Assembly (NCBI RefSeq): GCF_003337375.1
Contig: NZ_QPJD01000021.1
Location: 51,398 to 115,397 of the forward strand
DNA length: 64,000 nucleotides
Direction: 5' to 3'
DNA from: Paenibacillus prosopidis
GTDB taxonomy: Bacteria; Bacillota; Bacilli; Paenibacillales; Paenibacillaceae
This document shows positions 1 through 7,567 of the stretch, in pieces. Under the pieces are notes generated by a model. That model was not told where the DNA came from. It did not search any database and saw nothing but the letters and a program-made list of their open reading frames with translations. A program made the position numbers and the translations under genes. Each line of letters starts with the position of its first letter. The stretch's first letter is position 1.

Positions 1-1
1 T

Positions 2-139
2 GAGCAGTGGGGAACGCAGCTTTACAGGACGGATTCGAACGTGAGTCTTGAACCGACGGTTGCCACTTTTATTCCTTATTACGCTTGGGCGAACCGAGAC
101 AAAGGCGAAATGGCCGTGTGGGTGAAAGAGCACGTTTAA
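2..139 (+). CDS. C-terminal end of a GH127-like glycosidase (partial)
   Basis: Only the last 45 codons are present; the reading frame is open from base 2 to TAA at 137-139. The tail contains FIPYYAWANRDKGEMAVW, which resembles the conserved end of GH127-type beta-L-arabinofuranosidases (IPYYAWANRGxGEM...VW). Such enzymes trim arabinose from pectic side chains, which would suit the uronate genes just downstream. The rest of the gene lies outside the window, so the family call rests on this tail alone. Confidence 0.6.
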   Translation, partial: EQWGTQLYRTDSNVSLEPTVATFIPYYAWANRDKGEMAVWVKEHV

Positions 140-169
140 AAGCAAGTGAATATTTCTAGATAAAGCAAT

Positions 170-208
170 GACGCCGGACAGCAGTAACGTCCAGGCGTCT
201 TCTTTTTT
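170..208 (+). terminator. Intrinsic terminator after the glycosidase
   Basis: GACGCC-GGAC and GTCC-a-GGCGTC form a stem with a short loop, followed by a run of T. It separates the glycosidase gene from the kdu operon. Confidence 0.8.
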
Positions 209-285
209 TAAATCAAATGAATGACCATGCAGTAATTGTTTACTGGCAATCAGAATCGGCATATGGTTGAAAATGTTCTTTTTAG

Positions 286-318
286 GTTCGTAAATGTGTG
301 TTATGATGATAAACGAAC
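286..318. promoter_or_regulatory. Candidate operator/promoter of the kdu operon
   Basis: GTTCGT (286-291) and ACGAAC (313-318) form a perfect inverted repeat that brackets a TATGAT -10-like hexamer (302-307). The position, about 70 bp upstream of kduI and just before a DeoR-family gene in the same operon, suggests an autoregulatory operator. No convincing -35 was seen. This is inference from symmetry and position. Confidence 0.4.
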
Positions 319-386
319 AATAACAAACCTAAGAGTAGGCTTACGAAGTGGGTTTTACTCTATAAAACTTAGGAGGTTTTTATACA

Positions 387-1217
387 ATGGAAGTGCGTCA
401 CACAACAAACCCTACCGATGTTAAGCAATATACGACTGAGCGTCTGCGCAGCGAGTTTTTGATCGAGAGCCTGTTCGTACAGGATCAAATTAAGATGACC
501 TACTCTCACTATGACCGGATGGTTATCGGCGGCGCCGTTCCCGTGAATGAAGCGCTGGAGCTGGAGGATGCGGCTACGCTGAAAACGGAATATTTCTTGG
601 AGCGCCGCGAAGTAGGCTTTTTGAATATTGGCGGACCTGCATCGATTTCCGTTGACGGCGAGACTTATGAGCTGAACAAGCTTGACGTACTTTATGTAGG
701 CAAAGGGAAGCGCCAGGTTTTGCTGTCCAGCCTGGACAAACAAAATCCAGCGAAGCTCTATTTCTGCTCCGCGCTTGCTCATGCTGAGATCGCGACACGC
801 AAAATGACGATGGAGGAAGCTAATCCGCTTCACCTTGGCTCGCAAGAAACGTCCAATGAACGGGTACTTTACAAATATATCCATGCAGACGGCATTCAAA
901 GCTGCCAGCTGATGCTTGGCGTAACAAGCCTGAAATCGGGCAGCGTTTGGAACACGATGCCTTCTCATGTGCATGACCGCCGCATGGAAGCCTACCTGTA
1001 CTTTGACATGAATGATGATGCGCGCGTATTCCACATGATGGGGGAGCCTTCAGAGACAAGACATCTGGTTGTTGCAAACGATCAGGCGATTATTTCTCCG
1101 CCATGGTCGATTCACTCCGGCGTGGGCACTAGCAATTATACGTTCTGCTGGTCGATGGCCGGCGAAAACTACACCTTTACTGACATGGACGCAGTGCCTG
1201 CAAGCGAGCTAAAATAG
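387..1217 (+). CDS. kduI: 5-dehydro-4-deoxy-D-glucuronate isomerase KduI
   Basis: 276 residues, the usual KduI length. It isomerises 5-keto-4-deoxyuronate from pectin or other unsaturated uronides to 3-deoxy-D-glycero-2,5-hexodiulosonate in the cytoplasm. The protein aligns end to end with the family: it starts MEVRHTTNPTDVKQYTT and carries the cupin metal site PSHVHDRRMEAYLYF (two His and Glu), with a further His in PPWSIHSGVG. AGGAGG lies at 371-376, 10 bp before the ATG. It heads an operon with a DeoR regulator and KduD, the next enzyme of the pathway. Confidence 0.95.
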   Translation: MEVRHTTNPTDVKQYTTERLRSEFLIESLFVQDQIKMTYSHYDRMVIGGAVPVNEALELEDAATLKTEYFLERREVGFLNIGGPASISVDGETYELNKLDVLYVGKGKRQVLLSSLDKQNPAKLYFCSALAHAEIATRKMTMEEANPLHLGSQETSNERVLYKYIHADGIQSCQLMLGVTSLKSGSVWNTMPSHVHDRRMEAYLYFDMNDDARVFHMMGEPSETRHLVVANDQAIISPPWSIHSGVGTSNYTFCWSMAGENYTFTDMDAVPASELK

Positions 1218-1242
1218 AACCATTCGCAACAGGAGGTGCACC

Positions 1243-2037
1243 ATGCTTGCTGCTGAACGGCATCGCAAAATTATAGAGAAATTGGAGCAGCTTGGCGCGG
1301 TTAAGGTTTCCGAGCTAAGCGAGCAATTTCAGGTTACGGAAAAGACGGTACGCGAGGACTTAGAGAAGCTCGAGGAGAAGGGGCTTCTGAAGCGGACGCA
1401 CGGCGGTGCGGTATTGGAGCAAGGCGGCGAGGACAGCTTATATCCGCTGCAGTTTCCGAACAGCAAGCATCAGCAGGAGAAGACGGCCATCGCTTTGCTT
1501 GCTCTTACCTGTATAGAGCCGAACGATATTATCGCGCTTGACGCAGGCAGCACGACGCTGGAAATGGCGAAGCGGCTGCCGAATATGCCAGTAACGGTGC
1601 TTACGAATGATCTGCTCATTATTCGCGAGCTGACCGCCAAGGACCAGGTTAGGCTTGTCATTCCGGGCGGATACCGCCACAACAACCTGCTCATTGGCGC
1701 GGAATCGCAGGAATGGATCAGCCGGCTTAATGTCCATAAGCTATTTCTTTCCACGACGGGCATTCATTTGGAATACGGGCTTACCATATTCACAGAGGAA
1801 TTAACGAAGCTGAAGAAGCTTTATATGGAGAACGCGAAGACCGTCTATTGTCTCGCGGATCATAGCAAGTTCGACAAAGGCGCGCTAATCACGTTTGCCG
1901 GACTCGAAGAAATTGATTGCATCATCACCGATGAAGGAATCGAGGCTGATGTGGCGGCGAAGTATGAAGCGCTCGATATCCGGATGCTGAAGGCGCCGCT
2001 GCCGGATCATGCGAAGCGCAATAAAGGAAAGGTGTGA
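1243..2037 (+). CDS. DeoR/GlpR-family transcriptional regulator of the kdu operon
   Basis: 264 residues. The N-terminus has the DeoR winged helix-turn-helix (RHRKIIEKLEQLGAVKVSEL followed by EQFQVTEKTVREDLEKLEEKG and the GLLKRTHGGAV wing). The C-terminal part is the sugar-phosphate-sensing DeoRC domain, with the typical LDAGSTTLEMA motif and a late DHSKFDKGALI. AGGAGG precedes the ATG. It sits between kduI and kduD, so it most likely represses this operon in response to a uronate-pathway intermediate. The effector is not visible in sequence. Confidence 0.9.
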   Translation: MLAAERHRKIIEKLEQLGAVKVSELSEQFQVTEKTVREDLEKLEEKGLLKRTHGGAVLEQGGEDSLYPLQFPNSKHQQEKTAIALLALTCIEPNDIIALDAGSTTLEMAKRLPNMPVTVLTNDLLIIRELTAKDQVRLVIPGGYRHNNLLIGAESQEWISRLNVHKLFLSTTGIHLEYGLTIFTEELTKLKKLYMENAKTVYCLADHSKFDKGALITFAGLEEIDCIITDEGIEADVAAKYEALDIRMLKAPLPDHAKRNKGKV

Positions 2038-2041
2038 GCAA

Positions 2042-2797
2042 ATGAGTTTGTTTGATTTGACGGGGAAAACAGCTGTCGTTACCGGCGCGGGCCGGGGGCT
2101 TGGAGAAGCGATTGCGTTGGGGCTTGCCAGGGCTGGCGCCGATGTAGCGCTTGTAACGAACCGCACACCAGCCGACAAGACGGCGGACGCTGTGCGCGCG
2201 CTGGGGCGAAAGGCCATTACGATCCAGGCGGATATCGGAGACCGTTCTAAGCTGGCTGGCATTATCGAGCGGACGGTAGATGAGCTGGGACGCATCGATA
2301 TTCTGGTTAACAATGCGGGCATTATTCGTAGAACACCAGCTGCCGAGCACAGCTATGAGGACTGGCAGGATGTGCTGGATGTGAATTTGAATTCGGTATT
2401 TGTGCTAAGCCAGCTGGCAGGCAAGCATATGATTGCGCAGGGCTCCGGTAAAATCATTAACGTAGCCTCCATGCTCTCCTTCCAGGGAGGCATAACTGTT
2501 CCCGGCTATACTTCCAGCAAGCATGCGGTTGCAGGACTCACGAAGGCGCTTGCGAACGAATGGGCCGGCAAGGGTCTGCAAGTGAATGCTATTGCGCCCG
2601 GTTATATGAGCACGGATAATACGGAAGCGCTGCGTGAAGATCCCGTACGCAGCACGCAAATTTTGCAGCGTATTCCAGCAGGACGCTGGGGCACCTCGGA
2701 GGATTTGATAGGACCGGCTGTATTCTTAGCCTCTTCCGCTTCCGACTATATGAATGGTCATATATTGGCCGTAGATGGCGGTTGGTTAGTAAGGTAA
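2042..2797 (+). CDS. kduD: 2-dehydro-3-deoxy-D-gluconate 5-dehydrogenase KduD (SDR family)
   Basis: 251 residues from the ATG at 2042, which starts MSLFDLTGKTAVVTGAG and overlaps the end of the deoR gene region with AAAGGA upstream; a longer in-frame start at 2009 would lie inside the deoR gene and is less likely. SDR motifs are present: GAGRGLGEA for cofactor binding, NNAG, and the catalytic YTSSK. It converts the KduI product to 2-keto-3-deoxygluconate with NAD(H). The family has close paralogues, so the KduD call leans on operon context with kduI. Confidence 0.88.
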   Translation: MSLFDLTGKTAVVTGAGRGLGEAIALGLARAGADVALVTNRTPADKTADAVRALGRKAITIQADIGDRSKLAGIIERTVDELGRIDILVNNAGIIRRTPAAEHSYEDWQDVLDVNLNSVFVLSQLAGKHMIAQGSGKIINVASMLSFQGGITVPGYTSSKHAVAGLTKALANEWAGKGLQVNAIAPGYMSTDNTEALREDPVRSTQILQRIPAGRWGTSEDLIGPAVFLASSASDYMNGHILAVDGGWLVR

Positions 2798-2813
2798 TGT
2801 CATAGGTAAAACA

Positions 2814-2854
2814 AAGCTGTCCCTAAGTAGCATTTGCTGCTTTAGGGACAGCTT
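2814..2854 (+). terminator. Terminator of the kdu operon
   Basis: AAGCTGTCCCTAA and TTAGGGACAGCTT form a 13-bp perfect stem 17 bp after the kduD stop. The following TATTTATTG is T-rich but not a clean T tract. Confidence 0.75.
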
Positions 2855-2922
2855 ATTTATTGTTACATGATCAACGCAGCATGCAAATTCCAAGAGGAAT
2901 GATAACCAGATGAAAATAAATA

Positions 2923-2958
2923 AAGCCGAGAGTGCATCTATGGGCACTTACTCGGCTT
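2923..2958. terminator. Second hairpin in the kdu/ABC spacer
   Basis: AAGCCGAG-AGTGC and GCACT-TA-CTCGGCTT pair. The T-rich flank (TTTATTTATTTT) is on the minus strand, so as an intrinsic terminator it would read leftward, although no minus-strand gene is nearby. The rest of the 2798-3128 spacer is AT-rich and shows no gene. Confidence 0.5.
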
Positions 2959-3128
2959 AATGCCATATGTCGTTTACCTGTTTTAGATAAATTTTAACTA
3001 AGATATAGCTGTCCTCGACTTCTATAATATTAGTATAACTGACGGAAAATTATAAGTCTATACTTTTTTGGCATTTTTGGATATATTTTTTTCTGCGGCT
3101 AATTAGAAATTTTTTTGGAGGTTATAGG

Positions 3129-4130
3129 ATGCAGAATGAACGAGGTCCTTATTTGATTTCTCTGCAAGGTATCGGTAAATCCTTCAAGGTGGCCAGACGG
3201 TCTGCAGGATTAAGGCAGGCAGCAAAAGCATTATTTGTCCGCGAGCATGCGATTGTAAAAGCGCTGGATGAGATATCGTTTTCGATCCATGAAGGGGAGA
3301 TTGTTGGATATATCGGCCCGAATGGCGCGGGGAAATCGACTACGATCAAAGTAATGAGCGGGATTCTGGTGCCCGACTCCGGATCTTGCTCCATTATGGG
3401 ATACACGCCTTGGAAAGATAGAGCGGCATATGTCAAACATATTGGAGTTGTTTTCGGTCAGCGGTCGCAGCTGTGGTGGGATGTGCCTGTCATAGACTCT
3501 TACGAGCTGCTGCGGGACATATATAAGATCCCGGCCGAGACGTACAGAGCTAACCTTAACATGCTTGTAGACACCCTGGGGCTGCATAATCTCATAAACA
3601 CACCCGTTCGGCAATTGAGTTTAGGACAGAGAATGCGCTGCGAAATTGCCGCCTCCCTTTTGCACAGCCCCAAGATTCTTTTTCTGGATGAGCCCACCAT
3701 CGGACTTGATGCCGTGAGCAAAATTGCCGTTCGTCAATTCATCAAAACGATTAATAAAGAAAAGGGTGTAACCGTCATTCTGACCACACACGATATGAGT
3801 GATATCGAGGCGCTGGCCGACCGGATCCTCATGATCGGCAAAGGGGCACTGTTATACGACGGTACACTAAGCGAGCTTCGCAGCCGGTTCGGCACACACC
3901 GGACCATTACTGTCGATTTCCGGGAATGCCTTCAGCCTGTCGATATTCCGGGCGTTATCCTGCTCTCATGGACGCCGGAACGGGCACTGTACAGCTTGGA
4001 TACCGAACATGTATCGATCGCCAGTGTGATCTCCCAATTATCTGAACTGGTGGAGATCATTGATGTTGCAATCGAAACGAAGCCGATTGACGAAATTATT
4101 GTTCAGCTATATAAGGAGCATCAGATATGA
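3129..4130 (+). CDS. ABC-2 type transporter, ATP-binding protein
   Basis: 333 residues with Walker A GPNGAGKST (about residue 62), the variant signature LSLGQRMRCEIA (about 162), Walker B ILFLDEPTIGLD and the H-loop TTHDMSDIE. The long N-terminal region and the C-terminal domain resemble the daunorubicin/viologen-exporter ATPase group. GGAGG is placed before ATG 3129. The stop overlaps the start of the next gene by 4 bases, so the ATPase and the two permeases downstream form one exporter. The substrate cannot be told from sequence. Confidence 0.92.
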   Translation: MQNERGPYLISLQGIGKSFKVARRSAGLRQAAKALFVREHAIVKALDEISFSIHEGEIVGYIGPNGAGKSTTIKVMSGILVPDSGSCSIMGYTPWKDRAAYVKHIGVVFGQRSQLWWDVPVIDSYELLRDIYKIPAETYRANLNMLVDTLGLHNLINTPVRQLSLGQRMRCEIAASLLHSPKILFLDEPTIGLDAVSKIAVRQFIKTINKEKGVTVILTTHDMSDIEALADRILMIGKGALLYDGTLSELRSRFGTHRTITVDFRECLQPVDIPGVILLSWTPERALYSLDTEHVSIASVISQLSELVEIIDVAIETKPIDEIIVQLYKEHQI

Positions 4131-4930
4131 ACGCCTATATATCCGTATGGAAGCTGCGGTTCATCAACGGCATGCAGTACCGCGCTGCCGCATTAGCCGG
4201 TATGGCGACACAGCTTTTCTTCGGCTTGATTTTTATTATGGTATTTGTGGCTTTCTACAGCCAAAGCTCAGGTCAAGTGCCGATCTCGTTGAAAGACCTG
4301 GTAACCTACGTATGGCTGCAGCAAATATTTCTTGCCTTTATTATGCTGTGGTTTCGCGACAACGAAATTTTTCAGTTGATCACAAGCGGCAACATTGCCT
4401 ATGAATTATGCAGGCCCTGCAACATCTATTCGTTTTGGTATGCCAAGCTGCTTGCGCAGCGCCTGTCGAGTGCAGTATTGCGGTGCTTCCCCATTCTCGC
4501 CGTTACTTTTGTGCTGCCTCAGCCCTATCGGATGAGTCTGCCGCCTTCCCCGGCAGCGTTGGCGCTTTTTCTTATAACGTTAATCTTAGGGCTGTTGGTG
4601 ATTGTCGCCATTTCGATGCTGATCTACATTTCCGTGTTCTGGACCATGTCACCGACCGGCTCCACTTTGATGATCTCGGTCGCCGGCGAATTTTTAGCCG
4701 GGATGATCATTCCTGTCCCTCTCATGCCGCTTTGGCTGCAGAAGATTGCCTATGTGCTCCCTTTCCGCTGGACGACGGATTTTCCGTTTCGCGTATATTC
4801 CGGTCATATCCCGCAGGCTGAGGCGCTTTGGGGCATACTCGTGCAGTTGTTATGGCTCGCGGTTCTAATTGGTGTTGGCCAGTGGAGCCTGCGCAGAGCA
4901 CTGCGTCAAGTCGTCGTACAAGGGGGTTGA
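4127..4930 (+). CDS. ABC-2 family permease, first subunit
   Basis: 267 residues with about six hydrophobic segments, beginning MNAYISVWKLRFINGMQYRA and typical of the ABC-2 family-transporter permeases that pair with a second permease. The start ATGA overlaps the upstream ATPase stop, indicating translational coupling. It probably forms half of a heterodimeric channel with the next gene product. Confidence 0.85.
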   Translation: MNAYISVWKLRFINGMQYRAAALAGMATQLFFGLIFIMVFVAFYSQSSGQVPISLKDLVTYVWLQQIFLAFIMLWFRDNEIFQLITSGNIAYELCRPCNIYSFWYAKLLAQRLSSAVLRCFPILAVTFVLPQPYRMSLPPSPAALALFLITLILGLLVIVAISMLIYISVFWTMSPTGSTLMISVAGEFLAGMIIPVPLMPLWLQKIAYVLPFRWTTDFPFRVYSGHIPQAEALWGILVQLLWLAVLIGVGQWSLRRALRQVVVQGG

Positions 4931-4935
4931 ATGCA

Positions 4936-5718
4936 ATGGGCCTATACTTTAAATATTTATCGATCCTGTTCAAATCGCAGCTGCAGTACCGCACCTCATT
5001 CTGGCTCCTGACATTCGGCCAGTTTTTTATTCCGTTCTCCGTCTTTGCCGGACTTTACTTCATGTTCGAGCGGTTCGGGCAGCTCCGGGGCTGGAGCTTT
5101 TATGAGACGGCGCTCTGTTTTGCGATTATTCATATGGCCTTCTCTCTTAGCGAATGCTTTGCGCGCGGTTTTGACGCCTTCTCAAGTCTGGTTGCCGGCG
5201 GCGAATTCGACCGCGTGCTGGTTCGTCCGCGAAGCACGGTCGTGCAGGTTCTTGGCTCCAAATTTGAATTTACCCGGTTTGGCCGCTTGCTCCAAAGCGC
5301 GATCATATTGGTTTGGGCTTTGTATAACCTGCCTATTGAGTGGAGCATCGCGAAAGTGATTACGCTTCTGCTGATGGTCGCGAGTGGAGTCCTGATTTTT
5401 ACGGGAATCTATATGCTGGCCGCAACGCTTTGCTTCTGGACCATTCAAGGAATGGAAGTGGCTAACATCTTTACGGACGGCGGGCGGGAGATGGCGCAGT
5501 ATCCGCTTAACATTTACCAAAAATGGGTCACGGTTTTCTTCACATTTATCATCCCGTTCGGATGCGTCAGCTATTTGCCGCTGCTTTATATCCTGGATAA
5601 AGTTCATGGCAATGAGATCCTGTATATGCTGATGCCGCTAGCTGGCGTACTGTTCCTCCTGCCTTGCATACTTGTTTGGCAGCTTGGGGTTCGACATTAT
5701 CGGTCAACGGGCTCATAG
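4936..5718 (+). CDS. ABC-2 family permease, second subunit
   Basis: 260 residues from ATG 4936 (MGLYFKYLSILFKSQLQYRT), five bases after the upstream stop; AGGGGG lies just before it. A longer in-frame start at 4828 would overlap the first permease by about 100 bases and is not favoured. It has about six membrane segments and resembles the partner permease of viologen/daunorubicin-type exporters (ABC-2 superfamily). It completes the ATPase-permease-permease operon. Confidence 0.85.
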   Translation: MGLYFKYLSILFKSQLQYRTSFWLLTFGQFFIPFSVFAGLYFMFERFGQLRGWSFYETALCFAIIHMAFSLSECFARGFDAFSSLVAGGEFDRVLVRPRSTVVQVLGSKFEFTRFGRLLQSAIILVWALYNLPIEWSIAKVITLLLMVASGVLIFTGIYMLAATLCFWTIQGMEVANIFTDGGREMAQYPLNIYQKWVTVFFTFIIPFGCVSYLPLLYILDKVHGNEILYMLMPLAGVLFLLPCILVWQLGVRHYRSTGS

Positions 5719-5740
5719 AAAGTGATCAAACGAGAAAGAA

Positions 5741-5786
5741 AGACCCGAAAGAACGACACTTGAAGCGAAGTGTCTCCTTCGGGTCT
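5741..5786 (+). terminator. Hairpin ending the ABC operon
   Basis: AGACCCGAA pairs with TTCGGGTCT, enclosing a nested GACACT/AGTGTC stem. No strong T tract follows on the plus strand. The hairpin also faces the converging minus-strand gene, so it may serve both directions. Confidence 0.6.
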
Positions 5787-5822
5787 CCATTCATACGGAA
5801 CGGTCAGACTGTTGCTGCTGAG

Positions 5823-6047
5823 TTATTGGTCTAAGTCTTTATTTTGCTGCGGTTGATTCTTTTTGCGTTTGAGAGGTGTCTTACCGATCAACCGGCCAAG
5901 AAGCATATATAACGGCGAGGTTTCGAGTTCGACTATATTGAGCATCTCCGCAAAGTTGAAAATGACCAGAAACGGCAGCAATCCAATTGCAAGTATGCCG
6001 AAAATAAGTCCGATGGTAAGACTGCGTATTATTTTGCCCAGTGTCAT
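5823..6047 (-). CDS. Small membrane protein of unknown function under a c-di-AMP riboswitch
   Basis: 74 residues: MTLGKIIRSLTIGLIFGI opens a long hydrophobic stretch (about residues 9-32), then an amphipathic region and a Lys/Gln-rich tail (KRKKNQPQQNK). It looks like a single-pass or hairpin inner-membrane protein with a basic cytoplasmic tail. It lies 36 bp downstream of the 141-residue gene on the same strand, so both are probably transcribed from the riboswitch leader at 6530-6668. I do not recognise the family. Confidence 0.65.
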   Translation of the reverse strand: MTLGKIIRSLTIGLIFGILAIGLLPFLVIFNFAEMLNIVELETSPLYMLLGRLIGKTPLKRKKNQPQQNKDLDQ

Positions 6048-6083
6048 ACGCTCATCTCCAATCCTTCGTAATTCCTCACCTTG

Positions 6084-6509
6084 TTAAATCAAAGAAACAT
6101 AATTGACCGCACGCTGCCGCAAAACTAATTCCTCGGCATCTCGTTCAATTGGAGCTGAATCCGGTGATTGAGCCAGCACTTGATTGACGGCTGTAGTAAA
6201 TAACTCGAATGCGCGTCCGTTCTGACTGGTCTTGTCATAATGGAAATCATGAAGAGGCGGTAGGGCAATTCTGCCGATAAAAGAGACGAGCAGATCGCTC
6301 CAACTATCCAAGTCAATCATATCTTCGGTTTCGCAAATAAACAGCTCGCTCCAACCGAAACCTAGAGAGCTTGTTAAACGAAGACATACGCGATGGCCAG
6401 CGGAATCGACTGCGAGCGCGGGAATGACGAATAGTTCAATTCGAGAGACGGTGAGTGTAGGGGACTGTTCGGTGACAAATGGGAAATGATTTGCAGATTG
6501 ACACAACAT
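6084..6509 (-). CDS. Unknown protein directly behind a c-di-AMP riboswitch
   Basis: 141 residues with no recognised domain. A segment near residues 21-55 (SRIELFVIPALAVDSAG, then VCLRLTSSLGFGWSELF) weakly resembles the N-terminal capping domain of enolase-superfamily enzymes, where ...GxxGWGE is usual; the barrel is absent. The start ATG at 6509 is 7 bases after GAGGAGAGA, itself only a few bases after the riboswitch aptamer. Expression should therefore respond to c-di-AMP, probably at translation start. Function unknown; a role in potassium or osmotic balance is a guess from the company it keeps. Confidence 0.65.
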   Translation of the reverse strand: MLCQSANHFPFVTEQSPTLTVSRIELFVIPALAVDSAGHRVCLRLTSSLGFGWSELFICETEDMIDLDSWSDLLVSFIGRIALPPLHDFHYDKTSQNGRAFELFTTAVNQVLAQSPDSAPIERDAEELVLRQRAVNYVSLI

Positions 6510-6529
6510 AAATAAATCTCTCCTCTTTT

Positions 6530-6668
6530 CGCTTACGAGGTTAGCTGTCGGATTCGGGCTAGAGAGAATGCCCTACCAGGGTTACAAATCCCTGGATTCA
6601 CCCCTTGCGACCCGTTAAATAACGTTCGCGTTGGTTCCCCCGCTTTTTCATTCGAAAAATTCAGCGTT
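6530..6668 (-). ncRNA. c-di-AMP riboswitch (ydaO-yuaA), minus strand
   Basis: On the minus strand the leader contains the family's conserved blocks in order: ACGCTGAAT, GCGGGGGAACCAA, GGGGTGAATCC, AGGGC, and GCCCGAATCCGACAGC followed by TAACCTCGTAAGCG. The closing helix P1 can form between ACGCT and AGCG. These blocks are shared almost letter for letter with the two plus-strand copies. There is no terminator between the aptamer and the start codon; the Shine-Dalgarno GAGGAGAGA (6517-6526) begins about 4 bases after P1, which suggests control of ribosome access. Confidence 0.93.
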
Positions 6669-6684
6669 ATTGGTATGCCATTTA

Positions 6685-6713
6685 ATTTTAAACCTGATGC
6701 ACGCTTTTGTAAA
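6685..6713 (-). promoter_or_regulatory. SigA-type promoter for the minus-strand riboswitch operon
   Basis: On the minus strand TTTACA (6713-6708) and TAAAAT (6690-6685) are separated by exactly 17 bases. The predicted start is about 10 bases before the aptamer. Confidence 0.6.
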
Positions 6714-6925
6714 CCACCAAGCTCTCAAAAATGGAAACTCTATCAATTATTGTATGTGGAATCAGAATAAAGATACATAAGAAATAGCAAAAAGGCTAAC
6801 GTCATTATTTTTGAAAACGAGAGAGAAACGGAGAAATAGTTAAATAGATCGAGATCAAGCCCAATGAAAGCGTTGCTTTTCACTTTACAGCATCTTTAAC
6901 AATCTGATTTAGCCGGCAGGCTTGC
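6714..6925. other. AT-rich divergent spacer between riboswitch promoters
   Basis: The stretch between the two divergent promoters carries no gene or hairpin that I could support. It is AT-rich compared with the flanking genes. Confidence 0.5.
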
Positions 6926-6954
6926 TTTACAGTACTATTATCGAGGAGTAAGAT
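6926..6954 (+). promoter_or_regulatory. SigA-type promoter of the kdp operon
   Basis: TTTACA (6926-6931) and TAAGAT (6949-6954) are 17 bases apart. Transcription would begin near 6961, about 27 bases before the first aptamer. The -35 is identical to that of the divergent promoter. Confidence 0.6.
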
Positions 6955-6987
6955 TCGATACAGGAATTGCAAATATGTTTCATTTGA

Positions 6988-7180
6988 TGATCGCTGAGTT
7001 TCCGTTATAGCGGAAAGCGGGGGAACCAATTATTAGGCAGTGTACGAGTTCGATGTGAGAGTCGGACTGTTGCACCGCAGGGGTGAATCTTTGCACGGTA
7101 CCATGGATACCGGACAAAGTAGGGCGACTCTCACCGCCCGAATCCGACAGCTAACCTCGTAAGCGTGGATCGAGAGAGGG
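6988..7180 (+). ncRNA. c-di-AMP riboswitch (ydaO-yuaA), kdp leader copy 1
   Basis: The copy begins at GATCGCTGAG and contains GCGGGGGAACCAA, GGGGTGAATC, AGGGC and CCGAATCCGACAGC followed by TAACCTCGTAAGCG, then GAGAGAGGG. P1 pairs CGCT with AGCG (7162-7165). An intrinsic terminator follows at 7211-7242, so the copy should work as an OFF switch: bound c-di-AMP (signalling ample potassium) stops transcription before kdp. Confidence 0.95.
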
Positions 7181-7210
7181 ATGATGAAGCTTGTGATCGA
7201 TTAACTTCGA

Positions 7211-7242
7211 CCGCAGAGTGTCATAGGCCTCTGCGGTTTTTT
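7211..7242 (+). terminator. Terminator of kdp riboswitch 1
   Basis: CCGCAGAG and CTCTGCGG form a perfect stem followed by TTTTTT. It lies about 30 bases after the aptamer and is its likely expression platform. Confidence 0.9.
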
Positions 7243-7282
7243 GCTGCCCGGAAAACGTGCATCTGGTAAGAATATGAAGTAA

Positions 7283-7445
7283 AACGCTGAGTCCTGCAAC
7301 GGCAGGAGCGGGGGAACCAACGATCGTTTCGTGTTTAATAACACGCAATCGAATCATGGGGTGAATCGCTTGGCATAGGCCAAGCGTAGGGCAACTCTCA
7401 AGGCCCGAATCCGACAGCTAACCTCGTAAGCGCACTCGAGAGAGG
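7283..7445 (+). ncRNA. c-di-AMP riboswitch (ydaO-yuaA), kdp leader copy 2
   Basis: A second full copy in tandem: ACGCTGAG, a TCCTGC/GCAGGA helix, GCGGGGGAACCAA, GGGGTGAATC, AGGGC, CCCGAATCCGACAGC followed by TAACCTCGTAAGCG and CTCGAGAGAGG. It is about 100 bases downstream of copy 1 and has its own terminator. Two stacked OFF switches would give tighter or steeper repression of kdp. Confidence 0.95.
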
Positions 7446-7487
7446 CAACAGCCATCGTGCTTCCTGCTGCTTATTAAGCTGCGGGTA

Positions 7488-7532
7488 AAGAAGCCGCGGG
7501 AAAAGTTCCTCTTATCCCAAGGCTTCTTTTTT
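7488..7532 (+). terminator. Terminator of kdp riboswitch 2
   Basis: AAGAAGCC...GGGA and TCCC...GGCTTCTT pair and are followed by TTTT. In addition AGGCAACA (7443-7450), directly after the aptamer, can pair with TGTTGCCT (7532-7539), enclosing the terminator in an outer stem. Confidence 0.85.
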
Positions 7533-7567
7533 GTTGCCTTTTTTTCAAAAATGGAGGAGGGATTTCC

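Noticed and set aside
369..1034. 221-codon minus-strand frame across kduI
   Set aside because: It mirrors kduI, whose family match and ribosome site are clear.
6084..6509. Truncated enolase-superfamily pseudogene
   Set aside because: Only a short N-terminal resemblance exists and the frame is intact with a good start under a riboswitch, so it is treated as a gene of unknown function.
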